Position numbers and translations under genes: made by a program
Shown here: in pieces, positions 55,433-62,195 of the stretch
Layout: each line of letters begins with the position of its first letter
Numbering within the stretch: the stretch's first letter is position 1
Notes under the pieces: model-generated
The model's input: only the letters and a program-made list of their open reading frames with translations
Told to the model about the DNA's origin: nothing
Databases searched by the model: none
Virus record (IMG/VR): IMGVR_UViG_3300008954_000025
Span: 23,893-87,892 of that record
Reading direction: 5' to 3' (one strand)
DNA length: 64,000 nucleotides
Source: a virus

Positions 55433-55797
55433 TGTTTGCGCCGCCTCTTCGGCCGCATGACGACGTGGCGGACTTGCATCTTGCGGATGATGTTGCCGTC
55501 CTGCTCGATGACCGTGCCTGAGAGCGAGAAGTCCAGCGCGTCGCTGCCTAGCTTGACCACCTCGCCTGGCGCGACGGCATCGAGCGGAACGATTTCGGCG
55601 AGCAGCTGGCCGCCTACGACACGCGCGTTTTGGGGGTAGCCACCGACGCCGCCTGCGCGGCCGCTGCCGTCACCCACCCACATCTTGTCGGTGTTGATCT
55701 GGGCGGCCGCCTCCTGCAGCGCCTCGACGGTGAACGTGGTCCCGTCTGGCCAAGCGACGTTCACGTCGGCGAGTACGGCGGTGTACTTCTTCGTCAC
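55429..55797 (-). CDS. Unknown beta-rich protein
   Basis: A 122-residue protein from GTG 55797 (GTGA overlap with the HNH gene), ending in ATGA overlap with the helicase. It reads YTAVLADVNVAWPDGTTFTV, a helix EALQEAAAQINTD, GGQLLAEIVPLDAVAPGEVV, DFSLSGTVIEQDG and a basic end VVMRPKRRRKQ. Compact beta fold, unknown family. Confidence 0.5.
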   Translation of the reverse strand: MTKKYTAVLADVNVAWPDGTTFTVEALQEAAAQINTDKMWVGDGSGRAGGVGGYPQNARVVGGQLLAEIVPLDAVAPGEVVKLGSDALDFSLSGTVIEQDGNIIRKMQVRHVVMRPKRRRKQ

Positions 55798-56321
55798 GGC
55801 GACTCCTCCGCAGGCTCGGCGTGCTCCCAGTAGCGCTCCAGCTCGATCTTCCGGATGTGCTTGCCGGTCACGCCGTACTTCTCACCGAGCGCTTCGTAGT
55901 CGGGCGCCTCGCCGGCCTCTTTCGCCTTGCGCAGATCGAGCTGCAGCTGCAGCGCTCTGGCGGTGGTGAGCACGCGGGTGCCGGGCTCATCATCGCGCAC
56001 GAGGTAGCGCTGCGCGTTGACGACGTAGGTCACCGGCTCGAGGTGGTGCGGGGCCACGCAGAGCTTGTTCATGCAGAGGTGGTCGACGACGAGGTCGGGG
56101 TCCCACGGGGCCAGGTACAGCTTCGCGCTGATACGGTGCACGGGGTAGTTGCTGCCCTGGATGCGCATCGTCCCGTAGGGCCCGCTGGTGGCGCCCTTCC
56201 ATACCCAACAGGGACCGAGGTGGCGGACCGCCTCTGGCGTCTCTTCCGTGGACGCCTCGCGCCACTTCCGATCGAAGCGCCGCTTCACTCCCCGCACGAT
56301 GGGTACCGGTCGGTTCCGCAC
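55794..56321 (-). CDS. HNH endonuclease (intron/homing-type)
   Basis: A 175-residue protein from GTG 56321. It contains CWVWKGATSGPYGTM, VHRISAKLYLAPWDP and the catalytic VDHLCMNKLCVAPHHLEPVT, which supplies H-N-H and paired Cys. The C-terminus is a helix-turn-helix (DYEALGEKYGVTGKHIRKIE). It is a typical free-standing HNH nuclease that nicks DNA; it could be a mobile element or part of replication. It is the first gene of the large leftward operon. Confidence 0.85.
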   Translation of the reverse strand: MRNRPVPIVRGVKRRFDRKWREASTEETPEAVRHLGPCWVWKGATSGPYGTMRIQGSNYPVHRISAKLYLAPWDPDLVVDHLCMNKLCVAPHHLEPVTYVVNAQRYLVRDDEPGTRVLTTARALQLQLDLRKAKEAGEAPDYEALGEKYGVTGKHIRKIELERYWEHAEPAEESP

Positions 56322-56456
56322 GATGACGGACTCTGGACGAGACCGGTCTTCGGGTCAAGCCCCCCGCACCCACTTTTTTACATGTCAATTAGCGGGCGCT
56401 CTCGGCCCACGTTTTCGCCGTTGACGCCGGGGTTGGCTTGGGTCAGGCTCGCCTTC
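56322..56456. other. Divergent intergenic region (about 135 nt)
   Basis: This region lies between the leftward HNH gene and the rightward ATPase. It should contain promoters for both. It has an unusual T-run (ACTTTTTTA at 56372-56380) after a C-rich stretch. TTGACA on the - strand, overlapping ATGTCAA, is a possible -35, but no partner -10 at normal spacing is convincing. The rightward frame is open through it from ATG 56382, so part may be coding. Confidence 0.35.
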
Positions 56457-58334
56457 GTGCCGGAGATCAATGCGTCCACACCATTCGCAGTCATCGAAGG
56501 AGGGGCAGAGCCTGTACCACGGGAACCCTCTGGGCGCCAAACCCTGGGCGACTTCGTGGTGCCGTACGGATACGAGGTCTGGGGGGACGGCACGTACAAG
56601 ATCGAAGAGGCGCCGGACGACGAGGAGGAGCGCCGCCGCGATCCCGATCTGAGCGCCACACCGACCAGCGCCCGCCGGCGCGGACTGCGCATCGTCACCC
56701 GCCGGCCGCTGTGGATCCGCCAGTTCGGCGCCACCGTCGACACCGAAGATGAGCTTGTCCAGCTCGCCTTCTACGACGCCTTCGGGTCGAGCCCTCGCTT
56801 CGAGTGGGTGACGCGGTCGCAGATGAGCGACCGGCGGCAGATCGTCGCGCTCGCCAATCTGGGGCTGCCCGTGCGGACGGGGAACGCCCAGCTCGTCGAG
56901 GAGTATCTGGACAAGGCGCTCCACGAGAACGCGCCGTCGCTGCCGCGCGTCCTGATGGGCACGCGGTCCGGCGCCTACGAGGTGGACCTCGACGACGACC
57001 TGTCCAACAAACGCGGATGGGGGTGGCTGCTCGGCCGCTCGTGGATCGGGCCGGCCGGAACCAACGTGGAGCCCGACCCTCGCGCCGACAGCGGCCACGC
57101 CAAGGGCTACGCGCTGTCCGGCTCGGAGGAGGCGTGGTTCGCCAAGCTCCGGGACGTCGCGGGCGCCGGCCCCGTGCCGCGCTGGCTCTGCTTCTCGACA
57201 TTCGCTGCGCCGCTGCTGCGGTTCATCAAGCACCGCACGTTCATCATCCACCACTGGGGGGACAGCGGCTCAGGCAAGACGGCGCTGATGAAGTTCGCGA
57301 TGAGCGCATGGGGCGATCCGCACGCGCTGACCGCGACGTTCAACCGCACCGACAAGTCCTTCGTCGAGATCTTCAAGTACACCGACGACCTCACCGTCGC
57401 GTTCGACGAGCTGCAGGCATCGACCAACGACGACCACGCGCAGGTCATCTACGCGCTGTGCCTCGAGCGCGGCCGCGGGCGGGCGACGAAGACCGGCGGC
57501 CTGCACGACGAGATCACCAGCTGGCGTGCCATCATCCGCATGACTGGCGAAGAGCCGATCATCGGCAACGGCCGCATCGACCTCGGCGGTCAGTCGAACC
57601 GCGTGCTCCAACTCAACGCGCCCGCGTTGGACAGCGCGAGCGCCGAGGCCATTCACCAGTGGATGGAAGGCAACCATCACGGGTGGGGCGGCTTCCGCTT
57701 CATCGAGCACTTGCGCGACCTGGTCCGCGACCCGCGCGCGGCGCCGCTGCTGTGCGAACGGCACCGCATGATCCGCGACAAGATCAACCAGAACACCGAG
57801 GGGCTCCGGAGCCGGAGCTCGGCGCTGGCCGCAATCGCGCTTGCGCAGATGCTCGCGGCGCAGTGGTTCTTCGGCGCGACGCGCGACCAGGCGCTGCACG
57901 GCGCGATCGACGACGCAATCCACGTTGCGCAGCTCATCGCGGCCGACCAAGAGGAGCAGATGACCGTGGTCGAGCGGGCGCTCCAGCTCTTTCGGGACCA
58001 CCGCGAGGCTAACCGCAAGCGCTGGATCGACGCCGGCTCCGAAGCGGGGCGCAGCGTCATCTACCAGAAGACCTACCAAGAACTGTTCGGTGTGGAGAGC
58101 GCCGGCCCGAACGCCGACGAGCTGTGGCTCGTGGGCACCGAGGCGAACAAGCTCCTGCGGAAGGAGGGCTTGCCGCCGAGCCGCGTCTGGGTAGACATGC
58201 GGCGCAGCGGCGTGCTGCGCGTCGGTGTCGCGGGCACGGCGGGCAGGCTCAGTCCCATCCGCAAGTACGGCAAGTTCCGGAACCGGGTGTACGTCATACG
58301 TCAAGACCGGTTCGACTTCGAGGGCGAGGACTGA
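56457..58334 (+). CDS. DUF927-type superfamily ATPase (replication primase/helicase-like)
   Basis: About 625 residues from GTG 56457; TTG 56433 and ATG 56382 are alternatives. GTG is chosen because CAGGCT lies 7 nt upstream, as at other leaderless-type starts. It contains FVVPYGYEVWGDGTYKIEEA, RRPLWIRQFGATVDTEDELV, and QIVALANLGLPV typical of the DUF927 N-terminal domain. The ATPase core is HHWGDSGSGKTALMKFAMSA (Walker A 268-275), then VAFDELQA (Walker B) and WRAIIRMTGEEPI. The C-terminal region is helical with a winged-helix-like end. DUF927 proteins occur in phages and plasmids as primase-helicase-like factors. It is alone on this strand among early genes. Confidence 0.8.
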   Translation: MPEINASTPFAVIEGGAEPVPREPSGRQTLGDFVVPYGYEVWGDGTYKIEEAPDDEEERRRDPDLSATPTSARRRGLRIVTRRPLWIRQFGATVDTEDELVQLAFYDAFGSSPRFEWVTRSQMSDRRQIVALANLGLPVRTGNAQLVEEYLDKALHENAPSLPRVLMGTRSGAYEVDLDDDLSNKRGWGWLLGRSWIGPAGTNVEPDPRADSGHAKGYALSGSEEAWFAKLRDVAGAGPVPRWLCFSTFAAPLLRFIKHRTFIIHHWGDSGSGKTALMKFAMSAWGDPHALTATFNRTDKSFVEIFKYTDDLTVAFDELQASTNDDHAQVIYALCLERGRGRATKTGGLHDEITSWRAIIRMTGEEPIIGNGRIDLGGQSNRVLQLNAPALDSASAEAIHQWMEGNHHGWGGFRFIEHLRDLVRDPRAAPLLCERHRMIRDKINQNTEGLRSRSSALAAIALAQMLAAQWFFGATRDQALHGAIDDAIHVAQLIAADQEEQMTVVERALQLFRDHREANRKRWIDAGSEAGRSVIYQKTYQELFGVESAGPNADELWLVGTEANKLLRKEGLPPSRVWVDMRRSGVLRVGVAGTAGRLSPIRKYGKFRNRVYVIRQDRFDFEGED

Positions 58335-58342
58335 GCCGTCGG

Positions 58343-58356
58343 GCTGGCTACAGCCG
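58343..58356. terminator. Short hairpin between convergent genes
   Basis: GGCTG-GCTA-CAGCC at 58343-58356 lies at the junction of the rightward ATPase stop (58334) and the leftward PAPS-reductase-like stop (58348), partly inside the latter. It is only five pairs and lacks a T tract, so termination is uncertain. Confidence 0.25.
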
Positions 58357-59082
58357 GCACACGCGGCAGGCGTCGGCGCCATCCTCTTCCTCGTCCGGCA
58401 GCACGCCGTCCTTCGGGATGCCGCGAGGCGTGTCGCCATCCGCGAAGCGCCGACGGAGCTGGACGAGCTGCGCCGGCCAGGTGTCACGCCGGGGCGACCG
58501 GAACGTGGCGCCGATGCGCTGCTCCTGCTGCACGGCGTCTTCGTAGATCTCCGGGTGCCGGGCCCACAGCTTGTACCAGTCGGACAGGCGCTGGCCGTAG
58601 CAGCGGGCGCAGTCCGTCCGCTCCGGGATCTTGACCTCGCGCTCCTTCAGGTAGCCGACGACCTCCTCGAGTCCCCAGCCCCACTCCCGCAGCGGAAAGC
58701 GCGTCTCGACGTCTTCGCTGTAGATGCCCTGGCGCGCCTCCTCGTCAGCTCGCAGGCCGACGTAGAGCACCGGGTCCTCGAGGCTCTTCAGGTAGGCCAG
58801 CGTCGGCTCGATCTTCAATAGCCTCGTGCACCACCTTTGCCGCCAGTTCGGCAGTGCATCGAAGTGGTCGATCCACGCGTCCAGCGTCTGGTTGCGGAGC
58901 TGGACGATGGGCTGCCCGAGCAGGCGCTCGAGCTTCTCCCAGTGCGCCGTCATCGACGGCAGCTCGTCACCGGTCGGCGTGCACAGGTAGATGAACTCGC
59001 GATCGGGTTCGAGCTCGGCGAGCCGGAGCGCGAGGGCCGTCGAGTCCTTGCCGCCCGACAGGCCGACGACGTGCTTGCTCAC
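58348..59082 (-). CDS. PAPS reductase / ATP-pyrophosphatase family protein (CysH/DndC-like)
   Basis: A 244-residue protein from GTG 59082 (GTGA overlap). SGGKDST at 9-15 is the PP-loop of the PAPS-reductase/ATP-pyrophosphatase fold. FIYLCTPTGDELPSM is the second strand, and WCTRLLKIEPT sits where the substrate-binding basic residues lie. The C-terminus contains CARCYGQRLSDWY and CRVC, possible metal or cluster ligands. Members reduce PAPS or activate sulfur for tRNA/DNA modification. Together with the APS kinase at 4285 the phage encodes both a PAPS maker and a PAPS-reductase relative. Confidence 0.8.
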   Translation of the reverse strand: MSKHVVGLSGGKDSTALALRLAELEPDREFIYLCTPTGDELPSMTAHWEKLERLLGQPIVQLRNQTLDAWIDHFDALPNWRQRWCTRLLKIEPTLAYLKSLEDPVLYVGLRADEEARQGIYSEDVETRFPLREWGWGLEEVVGYLKEREVKIPERTDCARCYGQRLSDWYKLWARHPEIYEDAVQQEQRIGATFRSPRRDTWPAQLVQLRRRFADGDTPRGIPKDGVLPDEEEDGADACRVCRL

Positions 59083-59394
59083 GTGTCGCTGCCTCCGCGA
59101 ATGCCTGGCACGATCACGAAGTCCCAACCAGAGTCGACCTCGTGCTCAGCCCACTCGGGGTCGCCAGGCTCCACCGCGTAGCCAGGGCGGCAATCGTCCT
59201 TGAGTCCGTCGCACGGCGCCAGGTCGCCGAGTCGACACGCGCATCCACAGTCCGCCTCGACCAGTCCGTCGTAGCCCTCGCGCTTGACGGCACTCGCAGT
59301 GGCACTCGCGGCGAGCACCCCGGCGAAAACGGTGGTCCCCGGCGGGACACCCGCACACCGAGCACCGGAACAGGGGCGGCCCGCTGTCACTCAT
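59079..59394 (-). pseudogene. Cysteine-rich protein whose two halves lie in different frames
   Basis: From ATG 59394 the frame reads MSDSGPPLFRCSVCGCPAGD, then HRFRRGARRECHCECR, a clear zinc-binding segment, but then becomes Arg/Gly-rich and stops at 59146. The +1 frame, stop 59079, has no good start but reads REGYDGLVEADCGCACRLGD, LAPCDGLKDDCRPGY and ends GIRGGSDT. The two parts join if one base is skipped around the CGA GGG codons at about 59280. It is either a frameshifted single gene, a sequence error or two overlapping small genes (a GTG at 59318 could start the second). Function unknown. Confidence 0.5.
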
Positions 59395-59734
59395 CGCGAC
59401 TCCCGTCCGTTGTCGTGCCGATAACCGCTCGCAACGCAGCGGCCGTGCAGTCTTCGGCACACGCCTCCGCGTCGAGCTCGGCGTGACAGACCACGCACGC
59501 ACCGTCGGCGGCGCTCCGTTGAGCCACGTCGCTGAGAAAAGCCTTAGCCAGACCAGCCAAAGCGGCCGGACCCTGGCGCTGCATCGCGACGATCTCACGT
59601 GCTGCTCGGTTGGCGCCGCGCACAACCCCGTCGTTGACGTCGTCCGACAGATCGTCGGGCATCTCGTCCATGATCGAGTCGGTGATGCTGTCGGTGACCC
59701 GATCGAGCAGCGGTTGCTGAGTAAAAGTGCTCAT
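59387..59734 (-). CDS. Unknown acidic protein with C-terminal CxxC
   Basis: A 115-residue protein from ATG 59734, chosen because GGAGGGG lies 8 nt upstream; the frame stays open to ATG 59989. It reads LLDRVTDSITDSIMDEMPDD, LSDDVNDGVVRGANRAAREI, an Ala-rich helix and CVVCHAELDAEACAEDC. The regular Asp spacing in the N-terminal helix is notable. It overlaps the next gene by 8 nt (ATGAGTGA). Possible zinc knuckle; no family. Confidence 0.55.
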   Translation of the reverse strand: MSTFTQQPLLDRVTDSITDSIMDEMPDDLSDDVNDGVVRGANRAAREIVAMQRQGPAALAGLAKAFLSDVAQRSAADGACVVCHAELDAEACAEDCTAAALRAVIGTTTDGSRDE

Positions 59735-59999
59735 TCTGTTGTCCCCTCCGTCGGCTGCGGCGAAGTCGGCTGCCGTGACCCGCACGAAAACGCGCGTTTC
59801 GCGTCCGTTCATTCGCCGTTCCCCCCTTCCCCGTCGACAACCGACCCAAGCGAGGTGTCTGAGTCCGTTGGCTCGAAGGAGAGCATCGTCTTTCGCAATT
59901 ACTCGCTCTAGAAGATTGACAACTTGATTGACTAGATCGTCCGACGGGGCTCCGCGATGACGACAAGGTGCAGCTTGATCAAAACCCATCCCGGCGCGC
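59735..59999 (-). other. 265-nt leader, unusually AT-rich in the middle
   Basis: The stretch 59890-59945 (for example TTGACAACTTGATTGACTAG on the + strand) is much lower in GC than anything around it. The - strand frame is open (VNQVVNLLERVIAKDDALL), so it might encode an N-terminal extension of the 59387 gene from ATG 59989. Equally it may be a promoter region: TTGACA at about 59917-59922 on the + strand lacks a suitable -10. No other gene is seen. Confidence 0.35.
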
Positions 60000-60430
60000 C
60001 TATTGTGCGGAGGCGGACCAAGCCGCAATGTGTTGATCAACCCTCTTCAGGAACGGATTCTTGGTCTCCGCTCGCCCGCCCGGCTTGGCCTTGCCTGCCT
60101 CAGCAATGCGCTCGGCTTCTGCCGAGCGAGCGGCAAGCTCATTCAAAATGCTCGAGGCGAGGTGCGCCACGACCGGCACTGCCACACCGTCCCCCATCGC
60201 CAAGTATGAGTCGTTATACGAGAACCCCGCGAGGAAGAACGGGCGAGAGCTATCTGGTAAGCGGCCTTTCGCGTCGAGCGCAATCCCCATTAGGCGGGCC
60301 GCTTCGATCCGCGATAGCAGGCGGGTTCGCACACTACCATCCCTCACCACCACCACGGTCTGGCGGCTGGAACCCCCTTTAGGTGTCCGCAAGCAACCGA
60401 GCTTGCCGCGTCGCTTGGACAGGCATCCAT
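60000..60430 (-). pseudogene. C-terminal fragment of a C5-cytosine DNA methyltransferase (split or remnant)
   Basis: The frame ending at 60000 reads KGGSSRQTVVVVRDGSVRTR, LLSRIEAARLMGIAL and YLAMGDGVAVPVVAHLASSI. These are motifs VIII-X and the target-recognition end of C5-cytosine methyltransferases. The catalytic PCQ and ENV motifs are missing. The only start in frame is TTG 60392. Upstream, ATG 60430 with a very good GGAGGT begins another frame (MDACPSDAASSVACGHLKG) that meets this one at A AAG GGG G, a perfect -1 slippery heptamer. Either a programmed -1 shift, an indel in the G run or decay explains this. It is unlikely to be an active enzyme alone. Confidence 0.65.
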
Positions 60431-60431
60431 C

Positions 60432-60644
60432 TCAGACCTCCTTGTTCTCGGAGTAGGCGTATTCCATCTCCCACTCGTCGAGGGGCTCGCCGTCGCCGCG
60501 GACGACCTCGCGGTCACTGTACCCGCCCTGAACTTTGCAGCCGCGCTGGTCGCGCCACTTGCACTCTGCCGCAGTGTAGACCGACCGGTGCTTGTGCCCG
60601 CAGCAGCCACGGACGCTGCCGTTGGTTGTGTAGTATGTCGTCAT
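60432..60644 (-). CDS. Small cysteine-containing protein
   Basis: A 70-residue protein from ATG 60644 with AAAGG upstream. It reads MTTYYTTNGSVRGCCGHKHR, SVYTAAECKWRDQRGCKVQG and an acidic end. C-C-G-H-x-H plus C-K-W and G-C could bind zinc. The pattern is that of small phage proteins of unknown function. Its last codons contain the Shine-Dalgarno for the split methyltransferase frame. Confidence 0.5.
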   Translation of the reverse strand: MTTYYTTNGSVRGCCGHKHRSVYTAAECKWRDQRGCKVQGGYSDREVVRGDGEPLDEWEMEYAYSENKEV

Positions 60645-60659
60645 GATTGGTTGAACCTT

Positions 60660-60863
60660 TCAGATCGCGAGGGCGAGTTGTTCGCCCATGGCGGGAATGC
60701 GGCCGGCAAATGCGCGGCGGTATGCAACGGCAACGGAAGTCGCCGGCGCGGTGGCGGTGTCGAGCAGGGTGACAGCAGCGTCACGCACCTCTGATTGGGC
60801 GTAGGCGATCTGCGTCTCTAGCATCCGATCCACGTGGTCCGCTGAGTAGCTTCTCGTGCTCAT
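60660..60863 (-). CDS. Unknown small helical protein
   Basis: A 67-residue protein from ATG 60863 (ATGA overlap). It reads MSTRSYSADHVDRMLETQIA, YAQSEVRDAAVTLLDTATAP and RRAFAGRIPAMGEQLALAI. Mostly helical, no domain. It lies between two cysteine-rich small genes. Confidence 0.45.
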   Translation of the reverse strand: MSTRSYSADHVDRMLETQIAYAQSEVRDAAVTLLDTATAPATSVAVAYRRAFAGRIPAMGEQLALAI

Positions 60864-61387
60864 GACTCACCAAGAGCCTTGTCTCGCTGCTTGAGCGGGC
60901 ACCAGTCCCCCTCACGCCGAATCCGACCATCGGGCAAGACCTCGAGCGCCTCCCGGTCCAGCTCCAAGACGGGAAGGCTATCCCGCCTGAACACACCGAT
61001 GACGTCGTCCTGCGCGCCGCGGGTTCGGTAGATCACGACGAACAAGGTCGCTGCCTGAGCTGCGCGAGCTTCGTCGGACTGCCGTATCGCCGCCGAGTCT
61101 TCCCCGCCGTGCTCAGCGCACTCGAACTCGTGGACCACCGTCCGCTCCTCGCAACCTGGGTGAGCGCACCGGCGCATGGAGACCCACTCGTCTCCGAGCT
61201 TCACCATGTCGGGAGGGCACTGCGCCCAGTCCCAGTCCGAGACCCGGTAGTCGAGCATCTCAGGGGACGCTGTCTCTCCACATGGACATGCCTCGTCGAA
61301 CCGCTCCGTGCGGAGACCGTTGCAGCTTGGGCACTGCCTGCTGCCCGGGTTTGGCGCCGTTCGGAAGAAGTCCTCGTGGTTCACCAC
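60860..61387 (-). CDS. Zinc-ribbon-containing protein
   Basis: About 175 residues from GTG 61387 (GTG 61384 possible), with GGAGG 7 nt upstream. It has QCPSCNGLRTERFDEACPCG near residue 17-36, then CAHPGCEERTVVHEFECAEH, two Cys/His-rich knuckles. A Val/Ile-rich strand (AATLFVVIYRTRGAQDDVIG) and an acidic/basic tail follow. The first knuckle resembles rubredoxin-type ribbons. It could be a transcription or RNA-associated factor. Confidence 0.55.
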   Translation of the reverse strand: MVNHEDFFRTAPNPGSRQCPSCNGLRTERFDEACPCGETASPEMLDYRVSDWDWAQCPPDMVKLGDEWVSMRRCAHPGCEERTVVHEFECAEHGGEDSAAIRQSDEARAAQAATLFVVIYRTRGAQDDVIGVFRRDSLPVLELDREALEVLPDGRIRREGDWCPLKQRDKALGES

Positions 61388-61389
61388 TC

Positions 61390-61647
61390 TTAGTCCTCCG
61401 CGTAGTCCGCCGACAGCAGCTGGTGCTTCTTGGCGAGCTGGATCAGCAGGATGCGCAGGCCGGGACCGGGCTCGCCTCCCAGCTCGGCGACGATCGCCTT
61501 CTGGAACACGGCGCGCTCTTCCTTCGTGGTCGCGCACTTCACCTGGAAGTCACGGCCCTTGCCTCCGCGGGTTCCCTTGCCCTTCGTTCCGCCAGGGTGC
61601 AGTCGCTTCCGCGGTCCTTCGAGGATCTGGTCGATGAGGTCTGGCAC
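61390..61647 (-). CDS. Unknown small basic protein
   Basis: An 85-residue protein from GTG 61647. It reads MPDLIDQILEGPRKRLHPGG, TKGKGTRGGKGRDFQVKCAT, KEERAVFQKAIVAELG and ILLIQLAKKHQLLSADYAED. A Gly/Lys-rich flexible stretch is followed by two helices. No family. Confidence 0.45.
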   Translation of the reverse strand: MPDLIDQILEGPRKRLHPGGTKGKGTRGGKGRDFQVKCATTKEERAVFQKAIVAELGGEPGPGLRILLIQLAKKHQLLSADYAED

Positions 61648-61653
61648 TGCTAC

Positions 61654-61836
61654 TCACCCCGCCGCCTGGTCGCGCCCCAGCACGGCGTTCAGCCGGCCGG
61701 TGATCAGCGTAACCACTTCCTCCGCCACGTTCTCCGCAGTGTGCTCGGCGACCTTCTTGGCCGCGTGCTTGCTGAGAACAGCCTCGAGCTCGGCGGTCAG
61801 CCGCCGCACCAGCAGTTTCTTGACCTGTTCGATCAC
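61654..61836 (-). CDS. Unknown 60-residue helical protein
   Basis: Starts GTG 61836 (GTGA overlap with the XRE gene). It reads MIEQVKKLLVRRLTAELEAV, LSKHAAKKVAEHTAENVAEE, VVTLITGRLNAVLGRD. It is one or two amphipathic helices with heptad-like spacing. A coiled-coil adaptor would fit; function unknown. Confidence 0.45.
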   Translation of the reverse strand: MIEQVKKLLVRRLTAELEAVLSKHAAKKVAEHTAENVAEEVVTLITGRLNAVLGRDQAAG

Positions 61837-62195
61837 AATCCCTCCGGAACCTCGATCTCGGGTCGAGGTGCTGCGGCCTCGGGCGCCGGCGCCGCGACCG
61901 CAGTCAGGTTCTGCAGCTTGGCGCTGCGCTGACCGTAGATCACGTTCATGGGGTCGACTTCGAGGTAGCGCACGAGATCGGCGATCAGCACGATGCCGGG
62001 CTCGGCCTTGCCGTTCTCGAGGCGCTTGATCACGTCGGGCTCGACCTTGATCACTTCGGCGACCTGGGCCTGCGACAGACCTTTGCGGTCCCTGGCGCGC
62101 TTCACGGCCGCAACGAATCTGCGCCATGGTCCGGGGAGCTTCTCGACTTTGGTGTGCTCAGAGCTGGTCGAACCAGCCAATGCGGGATTCGTCAT
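61833..62195 (-). CDS. XRE-family helix-turn-helix regulator
   Basis: A 120-residue protein from ATG 62195, overlapping the helicase stop by 38 nt. Residues about 25-80 are a cro/C1-type HTH: FVAAVKRARDRKGLSQAQVA, EVIKVEPDVIKRLENGKAEP, IADLVRYLEVDPMNVIYG. An Ala/Pro-rich tail follows. XRE proteins bind palindromic operators, often as repressors, so it is the best candidate in the window for an early-gene regulator and could be tested against the GCAAG-N4-CTTGC dyads. No lysogeny module is seen. Confidence 0.8.
   Translation of the reverse strand: MTNPALAGSTSSEHTKVEKLPGPWRRFVAAVKRARDRKGLSQAQVAEVIKVEPDVIKRLENGKAEPGIVLIADLVRYLEVDPMNVIYGQRSAKLQNLTAVAAPAPEAAAPRPEIEVPEGL

Noticed and set aside
59735-59989. 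N-terminal extension of the 59387-59734 gene to ATG 59989
   Set aside because: The frame is open, but a very strong Shine-Dalgarno marks ATG 59734 and the extension contains an AT-rich, promoter-like stretch. Recorded as a leader instead; not excluded.
60387-60404. GCAAG and CTTGC with 8-nt spacer (and a 9-nt spaced pair near 51898)
   Set aside because: Different spacing from the six exact dyads; single occurrences at such spacings are expected by chance and serve as informal controls.
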